From positions 1 through 58,936 of the forward strand of contig PSLA01000015.1 in the NCBI GenBank assembly GCA_040289295.1: a stretch of 58,936 nucleotides of DNA, given 5' to 3'. This document shows positions 50,586 through 58,906 of this stretch, in pieces. The position numbers and the translations under genes are program-made. Source of the stretch: J051 sp040289295 (GTDB lineage Bacteria > Armatimonadota > Fimbriimonadia > Fimbriimonadales > ATM1). Every line of letters begins with the position of its first letter. Position 1 is the stretch's first letter. The notes under the pieces are model-generated. The model made no database searches. It was not told the origin of the DNA and saw only the letters and a list, made by a program, of their open reading frames with translations.

Positions 50586-51472
50586 TCGATCAGCCTTCCT
50601 GCAAGTTTCGCCGCCCCCAGTACAGGCTCGGGGGGCTCAAAGTCCAGCTCAACAGAGTCAGCATCTACCCAAAAGCGTACCTGCTCGGCAAACGCGCGGC
50701 AGAGAACCGGGTAGCGCCACAACCCGCCCTGGCAAGCCACCAACAGTTGGCGTCGCTCCAAAGGCAACGCCTCTCGTACGTGAATGGCGAGCAGATGCGC
50801 CAACTTGCCCGCGTGAACTTTCATCGCCTTGAGGGCGTACATCGCACCAGCTTCCGCATCCCCGGCGAACGCCTTCAGCATCGCGGCGAGGCGCCGGGGT
50901 GCGTCATTGGACGCATACAGCGCAGCGATCACTTCTGCCCTTCGCGTCACGCCGAAAGCCTCTTGAACCGCTTCTCGAAGACGGCTCGACACGTCATCTT
51001 CCGGCGAATCAAGGTAGTGCAGCAGCGCCTCGCGGCCGTATTGGAACGCGCTGCCTTCGTCACCCAGCAGATAGCCCCTGCCTCCGGTGCGGTAAACCTG
51101 CCCGTCAGCGGAGCGGCTTACCACGATGCTGCCCGTGCCCGCCAACACACATACGTCCGCGCCGCTGCTCGCTTCGAGCGCCGCTTCGTAGTCGGGTACA
51201 ACCACCACCTTCCCCCTGGGGAAGCGATGCGCCAACAGCTGGCTGGCGACCTCCCTTTGGCGATCGTCCACCAAGCCGGCGAACGCCCCGCACACAGCGT
51301 CCGCATCCGGGCAGCCGTCCAAAGCCTCTTCCAGCGTCTCCGCCAAGGTTGTCTCACCGACCCAACAGAGATTAGCGGAACCACCCTCGCCCGACCAGAC
51401 AGTCTTGCCGTCTTCGAGCGCAAGTGCGCGGACGCGCGTCCCGCCGCAGTCAATGCCGACGACGTGGGGCAT
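50582..51472 (-). CDS. N-acetylglucosamine kinase-like protein (BadF/BadG family)
   Basis: The 296-residue protein has the ASKHA fold with GIDCGGTRVRALAL at the N terminus, CVLAGTGSIVVS and GSAFQYGREALLHYL-like motifs. Being next to murQ, it probably phosphorylates an amino sugar from cell-wall recycling. The start at 51472 is supported by CATAAT 6 nt upstream; an in-frame start at 51619 would overlap the divergent miaA. Confidence 0.87.
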   Translation of the reverse strand: MPHVVGIDCGGTRVRALALEDGKTVWSGEGGSANLCWVGETTLAETLEEALDGCPDADAVCGAFAGLVDDRQREVASQLLAHRFPRGKVVVVPDYEAALEASSGADVCVLAGTGSIVVSRSADGQVYRTGGRGYLLGDEGSAFQYGREALLHYLDSPEDDVSSRLREAVQEAFGVTRRAEVIAALYASNDAPRRLAAMLKAFAGDAEAGAMYALKAMKVHAGKLAHLLAIHVREALPLERRQLLVACQGGLWRYPVLCRAFAEQVRFWVDADSVELDFEPPEPVLGAAKLAGRLIE

Positions 51473-51478
51473 ACTTCG

Positions 51479-51484
51479 ATTATG
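51479..51484 (-). promoter_or_regulatory. -10 box for the leaderless nagK-murQ operon
   Basis: CATAAT (51484-51479, minus strand) lies 6 nt before the ATG at 51472, with no Shine-Dalgarno. Confidence 0.5.
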
Positions 51485-51506
51485 CCCGCCTCGGGCGGAA
51501 TATGCC

Positions 51507-52430
51507 ATGACAACGCCTACCAGCCAACCAGCCGCAATCGCCGTCCTTGGCACCACCGCATCGGGCAAGACGGCGATTGCGGAGGCATTGGCGGTACGAC
51601 TGCAATGCCGAATCGTCAACGCGGACGTTTTTCAGATGTATCGTGGGTTGGATATCGGTACTGCCAAACCCGTGCACCGAGAGCCGTATGACCTCTTGGA
51701 CATCCTCGAGCCTACTGAGGTTCTCACGGCGGGCAGGTTCGTACGTCTGGCTGCCCAAAGGTGCGCCGAGGCTTACGAGCACGGCTGCCACGTCATCGTT
51801 TGCGGCGGAACGGGGCTGTACGTTCGAGCCCTGTTCGAGGACTTCTCCCGCCTGAGCCCGCCCCCCTCGCTGCAAGAGCGACGCCGCCTGCAGGAGCGGC
51901 TCCAGCAAGTCGGCATTGTTCGGTTCGCCCAGGAAACCGGTGTAGACCTCGAATCGCTCAGCGAATCCGACCGCCGCAATCCTGTCCGTGTGCTGCGCGC
52001 GGCCGAGCGGCTGGCTGTCGCCAGGTCGCGCGAGACCGCCTCCCAGCAAGACTCTCCGACCTTGCCCCGGTGGCACGCGCAACGCCTCAAATTCAGCTTG
52101 CTCCCAACTCGAGAGTGGCTTTTTCCACGGATTCGCGGTCGAATCGAGGAGATGCTCGCCCTCGGCTGGGAGGATGAGGTGCGACGCCTAATGGACGATG
52201 GAGTGCCGGAGGACGCACCCGCGTTCCGGGCTATCGGCTACCGAGAGATCGCTGCCCTGCTCTCGGGAAACATCAGCCGGGAAGAAGCGGTCGCGCAAAT
52301 CGCAACTCAAACGTGGCAATATGCGAAGAGACAGCTGACGTGGCTGCGAAAGGAACCGAATCTCATAGTATTGCCCACTTCCGCAGACGCTTCTGCCCAC
52401 GTTGAGACCATTTGCGGGTATATCTCGTAG
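51507..52430 (+). CDS. miaA: tRNA dimethylallyltransferase
   Basis: MiaA isopentenylates A37 of tRNAs reading UNN codons. The 307-residue protein has the P-loop LGTTASGKTAIA, the tRNA-binding DVFQMYRGLDIGTAKP and CGGTGLYVRAL. The usual motif is GPTASGKT, so Thr replaces Pro. It is 11 nt before hfq, the classical order. Confidence 0.95.
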   Translation: MTTPTSQPAAIAVLGTTASGKTAIAEALAVRLQCRIVNADVFQMYRGLDIGTAKPVHREPYDLLDILEPTEVLTAGRFVRLAAQRCAEAYEHGCHVIVCGGTGLYVRALFEDFSRLSPPPSLQERRRLQERLQQVGIVRFAQETGVDLESLSESDRRNPVRVLRAAERLAVARSRETASQQDSPTLPRWHAQRLKFSLLPTREWLFPRIRGRIEEMLALGWEDEVRRLMDDGVPEDAPAFRAIGYREIAALLSGNISREEAVAQIATQTWQYAKRQLTWLRKEPNLIVLPTSADASAHVETICGYIS

Positions 52431-52441
52431 AGGAGGGGCAC

Positions 52442-52711
52442 ATGGGGCACCCGACCAACTTACAAGACATGTTTCTGAACCAAGTGCGCAAGGAGGGGAT
52501 TCCGGTCACCATCTACCTTCTGGGCGGCGTTAGGATCTCGGGCGTCGTACGGGGGTTCGACGCATTCACAATTCTGCTGGAGAGTCCCGGAAAGCCGCTC
52601 GAACTGGTTTATAAGCACGCGGTTTGCGCGATTCTTCCTCAGCGGCAGCCTGGCGAAGGCAAAGCAGCGGTTGAGGCGCAAGGACCTGCCGCGTCTGACG
52701 AGAAACTATGA
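52442..52711 (+). CDS. hfq: RNA chaperone Hfq
   Basis: The 89-residue protein has an Sm fold with NLQDMFLNQ, IPVTIYLLGGVRISG, FDAFTILLE and the Sm2 motif YKHAVCAILP. The Ala/Glu-rich tail is short. AGGAGG lies 8 nt upstream of the ATG. It overlaps dapF by 4 nt (ATGA). Confidence 0.95.
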   Translation: MGHPTNLQDMFLNQVRKEGIPVTIYLLGGVRISGVVRGFDAFTILLESPGKPLELVYKHAVCAILPQRQPGEGKAAVEAQGPAASDEKL

Positions 52712-53538
52712 GCCGCCTCGCCTTCACGAAAATGCATGGTTGCGGCAACGACTTCATCCTCGTAGACGCCTTTGAGACCTCGCCACCGACTGACGCGCCG
52801 GCGCTCGCAAGACAGTTGAACGACCGACACTGTGGAATCGGCGGGGACGGCCTTATCCTCGTGCTGCCAGGCAACCGCCTACCCTTCAAAATGCGCATGT
52901 TCAACCCAGACGGAACCGAAGCAGAGATGTGTGGAAACGGAATCCGCTGTTTCGCCCGCCTTGTCCACGAACGCGGCTACGCGAACAGAGAGATCCAGGT
53001 GGAAACCGGAGCCGGCGACCTGACGCTGCTCATTGAAGAGGGCCTTGTGCGGGTGGACATGGGAATTGCCAAACTGCTACGAGGTGAGATTCCCATGACC
53101 GGACCAGCGGCGGAGCCAGCACAACGCTTTCAACTTCGTATCGGCGAGCGAACGCTCGAAGCCGCAGCCGTCAACATGGGCAACCCACACTGCGTTGTTC
53201 CAATGGAAGCGGTGGATGACGTCCCACTCAGCGATTGGGGACCACCGATCGAATCCAACACGGCGCTCTTCCCAGAGCGAACCAACGTGCATTTCGTGCA
53301 AGTCCTAAGTCCGACGGAAATCAAGCAGCGAACCTGGGAGCGAGGCGCAGGGGCGACGCTTGCATGTGGTACGGGTGCATGCGCAAGCGCGGTCGCTTGT
53401 CACAACCTCGGGCTGACCGAGCGCGCCGTGACGGTCCACCTCCCGGGAGGCGACCTGCGCATCGAATACGAACAGTCGGGGCGCGTCTGGATGATCGGCC
53501 CAGCCGAGTACGTCTACGACGGCGTCTGGGAGGGCTAA
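52708..53538 (+). CDS. dapF: diaminopimelate epimerase
   Basis: DapF makes meso-diaminopimelate for peptidoglycan and lysine. The 276-residue protein has two catalytic cysteines, C75 (AEMCGNGIRC) and C220 (LACGTGACAS). It overlaps hfq and its stop overlaps that of the convergent PilZ gene by 4 nt (CTAA). Confidence 0.97.
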   Translation: MSRLAFTKMHGCGNDFILVDAFETSPPTDAPALARQLNDRHCGIGGDGLILVLPGNRLPFKMRMFNPDGTEAEMCGNGIRCFARLVHERGYANREIQVETGAGDLTLLIEEGLVRVDMGIAKLLRGEIPMTGPAAEPAQRFQLRIGERTLEAAAVNMGNPHCVVPMEAVDDVPLSDWGPPIESNTALFPERTNVHFVQVLSPTEIKQRTWERGAGATLACGTGACASAVACHNLGLTERAVTVHLPGGDLRIEYEQSGRVWMIGPAEYVYDGVWEG

Positions 53539-54137
53539 GCCGCCTGCCCTGCGATGTCGTTCAGGTATTGAGCGAAGCGGAAGCGCGTGGTGCCGCAGTA
53601 GTCAAAAAACTCAATCCCAAACCGACTGTCGCCTTCGCTTCGAGTAACAATGCCGGTGAACCGAAACTCTTCCTGATCGTCGGGATGCAGCGTGACCGCC
53701 ATTAGAGTGCCAGGGACCACCGGAGCTTCCAACTGAACCAGGCAGCCCACCATGCTGACGTCAACCGTCTCGCAGGCGAACGCTTCGAAAATCGGCTCAC
53801 TGGCCCCCTCGGTAACCAGCGTGAGCGTCGCCGCAAGATTCACGCGGAACCGGGGCGCTCGCCGGCGATCGACGCGGTTCCAGCTCACGTTCTCGACGTG
53901 CAACACGAGGCTCAATCCGTAGCGACCAATTTCGCTGATCGTGCCCTCCGTGTACTGACTCTCCGTACCGTTCTTATGGACAAGCGAGATCCGGTCGCCA
54001 ACCTTCAACACCTTAGCCAGATCCTCGGCGGGCGCCAAGACCACCAGCGGATCCGCCTGCTCGACCTTGACCGCGTGAGCTGTCGCCGAATCGTGGGAAC
54101 TAAGGATTAGATAGAGCGTATCACCGACGCTGAACAT
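53535..54137 (-). CDS. PilZ-domain protein (YcgR-like)
   Basis: The 200-residue protein has a YcgR-N-like domain followed by PilZ. The c-di-GMP signature RRRAPRFRV (Rxxx R) and DVSMVGC (DxSxxG) are visible. It probably binds c-di-GMP and affects motility or envelope functions. The start at 54137 is chosen as the shortest plausible start; the frame extends to 54242. It is in an operon with murJ. Confidence 0.87.
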   Translation of the reverse strand: MFSVGDTLYLILSSHDSATAHAVKVEQADPLVVLAPAEDLAKVLKVGDRISLVHKNGTESQYTEGTISEIGRYGLSLVLHVENVSWNRVDRRRAPRFRVNLAATLTLVTEGASEPIFEAFACETVDVSMVGCLVQLEAPVVPGTLMAVTLHPDDQEEFRFTGIVTRSEGDSRFGIEFFDYCGTTRFRFAQYLNDIAGQAA

Positions 54138-54171
54138 CGTTGTGCTTCTCCGGGGGCGGCCGCGCTGCCCT

Positions 54172-55788
54172 CTATTCGGGATTGTCGGGATTCTCATGGG
54201 AATCTTTAGCGTTTCCGCGTCCAGCGATCGCCCGAAACGCATACGCGGACTCCTCCAGTCCTAGCCAGCGGGCTAAGTACAAATATCCCCATACTCCTGC
54301 CAGGCCACCGAACAGCACCCGCAGCGCCGACGCCAGGTTATTCAGGTACCCCCGCCCATCTGGGATGGCCAGACCAACCGCCCACGCGATCAGAGAAGCT
54401 GACACGGCGCAAGCCCCTCCAACGACGAGGAGGCGAAGGAACCGGTTCCCCTCAACGCGTCCGAGCCGCATCCGCAGCCCCGCCACCATCCCGAACATCA
54501 GCACGATGGCCGAGACCGAGGTGGCGAGCGGCAACCCCAGATACCCCAACCCCACCCCCGGTTGCGTCAACACCCAACACAACGCGAAGAACAAGCCGGA
54601 GACAACCGAGCCCAAGATGACCGGTGTCAGCGTATCTCGAATCGCAAAGTACGCGCGCATCAGCACGGGATGAGCGCACCAAGCGAACACGCCGATGCTG
54701 AAGAAGCGCAACCCGTCGGCGGTAAGCAGCGTGTGCTCGGGAGTGAACTTGCCGTACTCGTTCAGGACGCGCACGATGTCCTCGCTAAACACGAACATTG
54801 CGGCGGAGATGTAAAGCGTGATGAACACAACCGAGCGAAGGCTCTTCCCCAAAGCGGAGAGAAACTCATCCGTCTTGCCCAGTGCGTACAGAGTGCTCAA
54901 TGTGGGAAACACAGCGATGGCAAATCCCTGTCCGAAAATGCCCAGCGGCGCCTGCATCAGGCGATTGCCCAACTCGAGGTCGTTAATGATGCCTTCGCCG
55001 AAGTTGCTTGCGAACGCGCGCATGACGATGGCGTAAACGCCCGGAAGACTCAATCCAAGCACCACCGGAAGCATCAAACGAAACACCGCCAGGACGCCTG
55101 GGTGCTTCAAGTCGAGGCTCGCCCGATAGCGCGCCCCGAATCGGTGCATCAACAACACAGGAACAATCAGATTCCCCGCGAGGGCGCCGACGAGCGCACC
55201 CCATGCCAAACCGAAAACCGGAAGCGGCAGCAAGGGCGCAAGCGCAAGCGCGCCCAAGATGATGCCAACGTTATACAGGCTCGGACTTAGACCCGGAACG
55301 AGAAAGTGGTTGCGCGCGTTCATCGTTCCAAACATCAGCCCGCCCAAGAAAAAGCCGAACTGCGCCGGCAGCAGGATGCGCGCCATTGCCACTGTCAGAG
55401 GCTTGCCCTCTTCGGGCAGGCCAGGCGCCGTCAATGCCACCAGCGGCTCCGTCCAGATAAAAGCGCAGACCACAAACGCGAGCACGACCAACCCCATGAA
55501 CGTGGTCAGCGTGCTATACACCTTCCAAGCCTGCTCCTCGTCGCCCTTGGCGATGTACTCTGAGAAGACGGGGATGAACGCGCTGCTCAGCGCCCCGCCG
55601 GCAATGAGGAAAAACAGCAGGTCGGGCACGGAGAACGCAGCCCGATACGCGTCAACCTGAAGGTTGCTGCCGAAAACGGTCGAGATGACCGTGTCCCGAG
55701 CCTGACCGAGGATACGGCTCAGCAGGATGAGAGAAGCCATCAGGGCGCTCGCCCGTGCTACCGATGGCGTTCCGGATGGCTTCCTCAA
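54172..55788 (-). CDS. murJ: lipid II flippase MurJ
   Basis: MurJ flips lipid II across the inner membrane. The 538-residue protein has about 14 transmembrane segments. Landmarks are LLSRILGQARDTVISTVFGS, ALSSAFIPVFSE and LMQAPLGIFGQGFAIAVFPTLS. The start is TTG 55788 after AAGGTGGG, with trxA 24 nt before. Confidence 0.93.
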   Translation of the reverse strand: MRKPSGTPSVARASALMASLILLSRILGQARDTVISTVFGSNLQVDAYRAAFSVPDLLFFLIAGGALSSAFIPVFSEYIAKGDEEQAWKVYSTLTTFMGLVVLAFVVCAFIWTEPLVALTAPGLPEEGKPLTVAMARILLPAQFGFFLGGLMFGTMNARNHFLVPGLSPSLYNVGIILGALALAPLLPLPVFGLAWGALVGALAGNLIVPVLLMHRFGARYRASLDLKHPGVLAVFRLMLPVVLGLSLPGVYAIVMRAFASNFGEGIINDLELGNRLMQAPLGIFGQGFAIAVFPTLSTLYALGKTDEFLSALGKSLRSVVFITLYISAAMFVFSEDIVRVLNEYGKFTPEHTLLTADGLRFFSIGVFAWCAHPVLMRAYFAIRDTLTPVILGSVVSGLFFALCWVLTQPGVGLGYLGLPLATSVSAIVLMFGMVAGLRMRLGRVEGNRFLRLLVVGGACAVSASLIAWAVGLAIPDGRGYLNNLASALRVLFGGLAGVWGYLYLARWLGLEESAYAFRAIAGRGNAKDSHENPDNPE

Positions 55789-55812
55789 CCCACCTTCTGG
55801 GAATCAGCGCGT

Positions 55813-56145
55813 CTACGTGGACGCCAGAACGCGGTCCAACATCGCCGCAATCCTCTGCTTGGGTTCGGCGCCAACCGCGTGGTCAACCACCTGCCCACCC
55901 TTGAACAGAAGAAGAGTAGGGATGTGCATCACGCCGAACCGAACGGCGAGCTCCGATTCCTGGTCAACGTTCACTTTATAGACCTTGACCTTGCCGGAAT
56001 ACTCCTGGGCAAGCGCCTCGACATGAGGGGCGATCGCCTTGCAGGGACCGCACCACTCCGCCCAGAAATCTACGAGGACGGGCACGTCGGATTGGAGAAC
56101 TTTTGTGTCAAATTCGGCCGTTGTCACGGCTAAGTCTGCGGACAT
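55813..56145 (-). CDS. trxA: thioredoxin
   Basis: The 110-residue protein has the active site WCGPC (31-35) and the cis-Pro loop VMHIPTLLLFKGG. A strong AAGGAGG precedes the ATG with a 14-nt gap. It heads the trxA-murJ-PilZ operon. Confidence 0.96.
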   Translation of the reverse strand: MSADLAVTTAEFDTKVLQSDVPVLVDFWAEWCGPCKAIAPHVEALAQEYSGKVKVYKVNVDQESELAVRFGVMHIPTLLLFKGGQVVDHAVGAEPKQRIAAMLDRVLAST

Positions 56146-56184
56146 GGTAGTTGAAATGACCTCCTTGGGTTAGAATGTGCGCCG

Positions 56185-56214
56185 AGAATACCACTTGCAA
56201 GAACACTCAGGCAA
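56185..56214 (-). promoter_or_regulatory. promoter of trxA
   Basis: TTGCCT (56214-56209), an 18-nt spacer and TATTCT (56190-56185) form a probable sigma-70-type promoter with a short leader. Confidence 0.5.
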
Positions 56215-56251
56215 GGTAGAATCGTCTTCAGGGTAACCTCAGCAGGTGCTT

Positions 56252-56309
56252 CTTGCGTCAGAATGAACGCAAGCGTCCAGCCCGCTGCCCCCAAGGCCAC
56301 TGGGCTGGA
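56252..56309 (+). promoter_or_regulatory. two leader hairpins before the secreted glycine-rich protein
   Basis: CTTGCGT (56252-56258) pairs with ACGCAAG (56267-56273). TCCAGCCC (56276-56283) pairs with GGGCTGGA (56302-56309). The second hairpin ends 13 nt before the TAGGAGGAAG region. They may control stability or translation of the mRNA. No known riboswitch fold is recognised. Confidence 0.45.
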
Positions 56310-56336
56310 GAACCGAATCTTAGGAGGAAGTAGCGA

Positions 56337-57074
56337 ATGCAGATTCGAACGAAGAACCTATGGGCAGCCATTGCGCTGCTCGCCATCCCAGGCGCGGCCC
56401 TCGCCGCCGAAAGCGGCCTCATGGGCATCAAACTGTACGACACTGGCGTTGACGTCGCCAGGAAGTTCGGCTCGCCCACCGACATCGAAGCCATCACGTT
56501 CGGCACCCAGCAACAGGGCGGAGGCGGAGGCACCGGAGCTGGTGGAACGGGCGGAGGTGGTGGATTCTCCGGCGGTGGCGGCGCCGGTGGTCAAACCGCC
56601 GAAGCGAAGCTTCCTGGCCAGTTTGTGGTGCCCCCGCTTGGCATGAACCAAATGGGCGGCATTACCCCCCCAGGTAGGGGTTCCGGCGGCGGCCAATCCG
56701 GAAGCGGAAGCGGCGGCCCAAGCGCTGGAGGCGGCACTACCGGCGACACCACCACACAGTACGTTCGATGGATCTACCGACGCGGCGCCGGCAGCAGCAT
56801 CAACTTCGTACTCAACAAATTCAACAAGGTCGTCCAAATCGAGGTCATTGGAATCTCGAACAGCGCCGCCCGAACCTCCAAGGGCGTCACGCTCGGAAGC
56901 GGCATGGCCACCGTGATCCAACGGTACGGCAACCCGGACGGCTATGACATCGGAACCGACTACTTCATGGTTCGCTTCCTCCGAAAACACAACGTCGCGT
57001 TCCGATTCGCCCGGGAGAAAGCCAACACTCCGTATCGCTGCACGGGCATTGTCGTTTCGGCGGGCCAGGCGTAG
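56337..57074 (+). CDS. secreted glycine-rich protein with two similar domains
   Basis: The 245-residue protein has a signal peptide (LWAAIALLAIPGAALA). A first motif MGIKLYDTGVDVARKFGSPTDI and a second KGVTLGSGMATVIQRYGNPDG share the pattern G-hydrophobic-x-L-x(4-6)-V-x-x-[KR]-[FY]-G-x-P. Between them is a long Gly-rich linker (about 60-140). AGGAGG lies 9 nt upstream. The function is unknown; an assembly or binding role at the cell surface is inference. Confidence 0.75.
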   Translation: MQIRTKNLWAAIALLAIPGAALAAESGLMGIKLYDTGVDVARKFGSPTDIEAITFGTQQQGGGGGTGAGGTGGGGGFSGGGGAGGQTAEAKLPGQFVVPPLGMNQMGGITPPGRGSGGGQSGSGSGGPSAGGGTTGDTTTQYVRWIYRRGAGSSINFVLNKFNKVVQIEVIGISNSAARTSKGVTLGSGMATVIQRYGNPDGYDIGTDYFMVRFLRKHNVAFRFAREKANTPYRCTGIVVSAGQA

Positions 57075-57083
57075 CGATGGCGG

Positions 57084-58766
57084 ATGCCGGGTGACAGGGA
57101 GGCTGTTCGAGAACGTAGCGACCTCGTCGCGCTGGTCTCGGAGCGAGTAGCGCTTAAGAGGTCAGGGCGAGCGCTCCGAGGGCTGTGTCCTTTCCACGAA
57201 GAGGACACGCCCTCTTTCTATGTCTACCCCGACGACCAAACCTTCCATTGCTTCGGCTGCCGAAAACACGGCGACGTATTTACCTGGGTGATGGAAACGG
57301 AGAATCTCGACTTTCGGGGCGCACTCGAACTGCTCGCCAAGCGCGCCGGAGTTACTCTTCCGTCGGGTGGAGGCAAGGCGACAAGCCAATACCAGAAACA
57401 GATCCGGGACGCAGTGATGGAAGCCGCCCTCACCTGGTTCCGAAATCAACTTCACGAGTCGAGTTCAACCCTCCGGTACTGTCGGGAGCGCGGCATAGAC
57501 GACGAGACCATTGACCAGTGGGAGCTGGGCTACGCCCCGGACGAAAACGAGGCGCTCGCTGCACACCTGCGGCGCTTGGGATACCGACTCGCCGTCGCCG
57601 CCGAACGCAGCCTCCTCGCGGGCGATGAGGCACGGGGCTACAACGACTTCTTCCGAGGCAGACTCATCTTCCCCATTCGCGACCATTTGGGCCGCCTCGT
57701 GGCCTTCGGAGGTAGAGCCATCGCAGGCGGTGAGCCGAAGTACCTCAACTCGCGGGACACCCCCGACTTCCACAAGAGCAGCACCCTGTTCGGCCTGCAC
57801 CGTGCCAAACAAGAACTAAGGGAGGACGGTCGCATCGTGCTCTGCGAGGGATACCTCGACGTAATCGCCTGCCACCGCGCAGGCATCCGAACGGCTTGTG
57901 CGCCGTTGGGCACGGCATTTGGCTTGCGGCACGCCGCCCTGGTAAAGCGCTGGGCGGACGAAGCCGTCGTGCTCTTCGACCCGGATGAGTCAGGGAGGAA
58001 GGCGGCGCTCCAGGCCGCGAGGCTGCTGGAGAAGGAGGGGCTCCCCGTCGGCATCGCGCTGCTCCCCGTAGGAATGGACCCCGACGACTTGCTTCGCACC
58101 GAGGGCCCCGCGCGCCTCGTTCAGGCCATCGAAAGCCCCCTGTCGCCGACCCGTTTCCTCGTCGCCGGCCTGTTGCGCGACTGGGAGATCAAGGAGCAAA
58201 CGGGGCCTAAGGAAGTACCACAAGGATTCTGGGACGAGCTGTTGCGAACGCTCGCCCAACAAGGCGACCCACTCGAATCAGCCCAGGTCTTGGACGAGTT
58301 GGCCGGCCTTCTTCCGGTCGCGCGATCCGACAGACCGACGGCGCTCCGTGCCCTAAACCAGCAGCTGGAGCGCATGCGCAAGCGCGCCCGGCCAAGGAAG
58401 GATGCGCCACCGCCCCCCCCTTCCACGCAACCACCCAGCCGGCCTAACGTGCGGGCTCCCGAGGGGCTCCTACTCCGGGCGGCACTGGACGATGAAGTGG
58501 GCAGGATCGTTCGCGATCGACTGCTCGAGGAGGGCCTGCTAACCTCGAAAGACGCCATCCGTCTCGCCCGCGCGTTGGTGACAACAGGGCTAAAGAGCCG
58601 AAACTCAATCCTGGCGAATCTCGAGCCCGACGTGAAGAGTGAACTGCTCAGCCTCGAGCCGCCGCCTGACCCGTTCAAAGGCCCACCGCCGCTCACCGAA
58701 AAGATCGTCTTGGGCGCAATCGCCTTGCTCGAGCGCGAGCGCGAGCACCGCAACCGAAGCGCATAG
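57084..58766 (+). CDS. dnaG: DNA primase
   Basis: DnaG makes RNA primers for replication. The 560-residue protein has the zinc ribbon C35-x2-H38...C56-x2-C59, and the TOPRIM domain with VLCEGYLDVIA and LFDPDESGRKA (DPD where DGD is usual). A Pro-rich linker (PPPPPPSTQPP) precedes the C-terminal DnaB-interacting region. It follows the secreted protein by 9 nt. rpoD, often next to dnaG, is not seen before the window ends. Confidence 0.95.
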   Translation: MPGDREAVRERSDLVALVSERVALKRSGRALRGLCPFHEEDTPSFYVYPDDQTFHCFGCRKHGDVFTWVMETENLDFRGALELLAKRAGVTLPSGGGKATSQYQKQIRDAVMEAALTWFRNQLHESSSTLRYCRERGIDDETIDQWELGYAPDENEALAAHLRRLGYRLAVAAERSLLAGDEARGYNDFFRGRLIFPIRDHLGRLVAFGGRAIAGGEPKYLNSRDTPDFHKSSTLFGLHRAKQELREDGRIVLCEGYLDVIACHRAGIRTACAPLGTAFGLRHAALVKRWADEAVVLFDPDESGRKAALQAARLLEKEGLPVGIALLPVGMDPDDLLRTEGPARLVQAIESPLSPTRFLVAGLLRDWEIKEQTGPKEVPQGFWDELLRTLAQQGDPLESAQVLDELAGLLPVARSDRPTALRALNQQLERMRKRARPRKDAPPPPPSTQPPSRPNVRAPEGLLLRAALDDEVGRIVRDRLLEEGLLTSKDAIRLARALVTTGLKSRNSILANLEPDVKSELLSLEPPPDPFKGPPPLTEKIVLGAIALLEREREHRNRSA

Positions 58767-58891
58767 CATGTGCATCCTGCGCATGGGTCCATCTCCGGCC
58801 TCGTTTCCCTCCGGGAGTGGGTTGGGCGAGGTGTCCTGCTGCCGAAAGGGAATTCCAGTGAAACTCTCACCCGCCTCCTTTTCTGGCGAGG

Positions 58892-58906
58892 AGTTACTCC
58901 GTAACT
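58892..58906 (+). terminator. short hairpin after dnaG
   Basis: AGTTAC (58892-58897) pairs with GTAACT (58901-58906) with a 3-nt loop, then GATTTT follows. This is a weak candidate terminator. The rest of 58767-58936 shows no clear gene. Confidence 0.35.
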
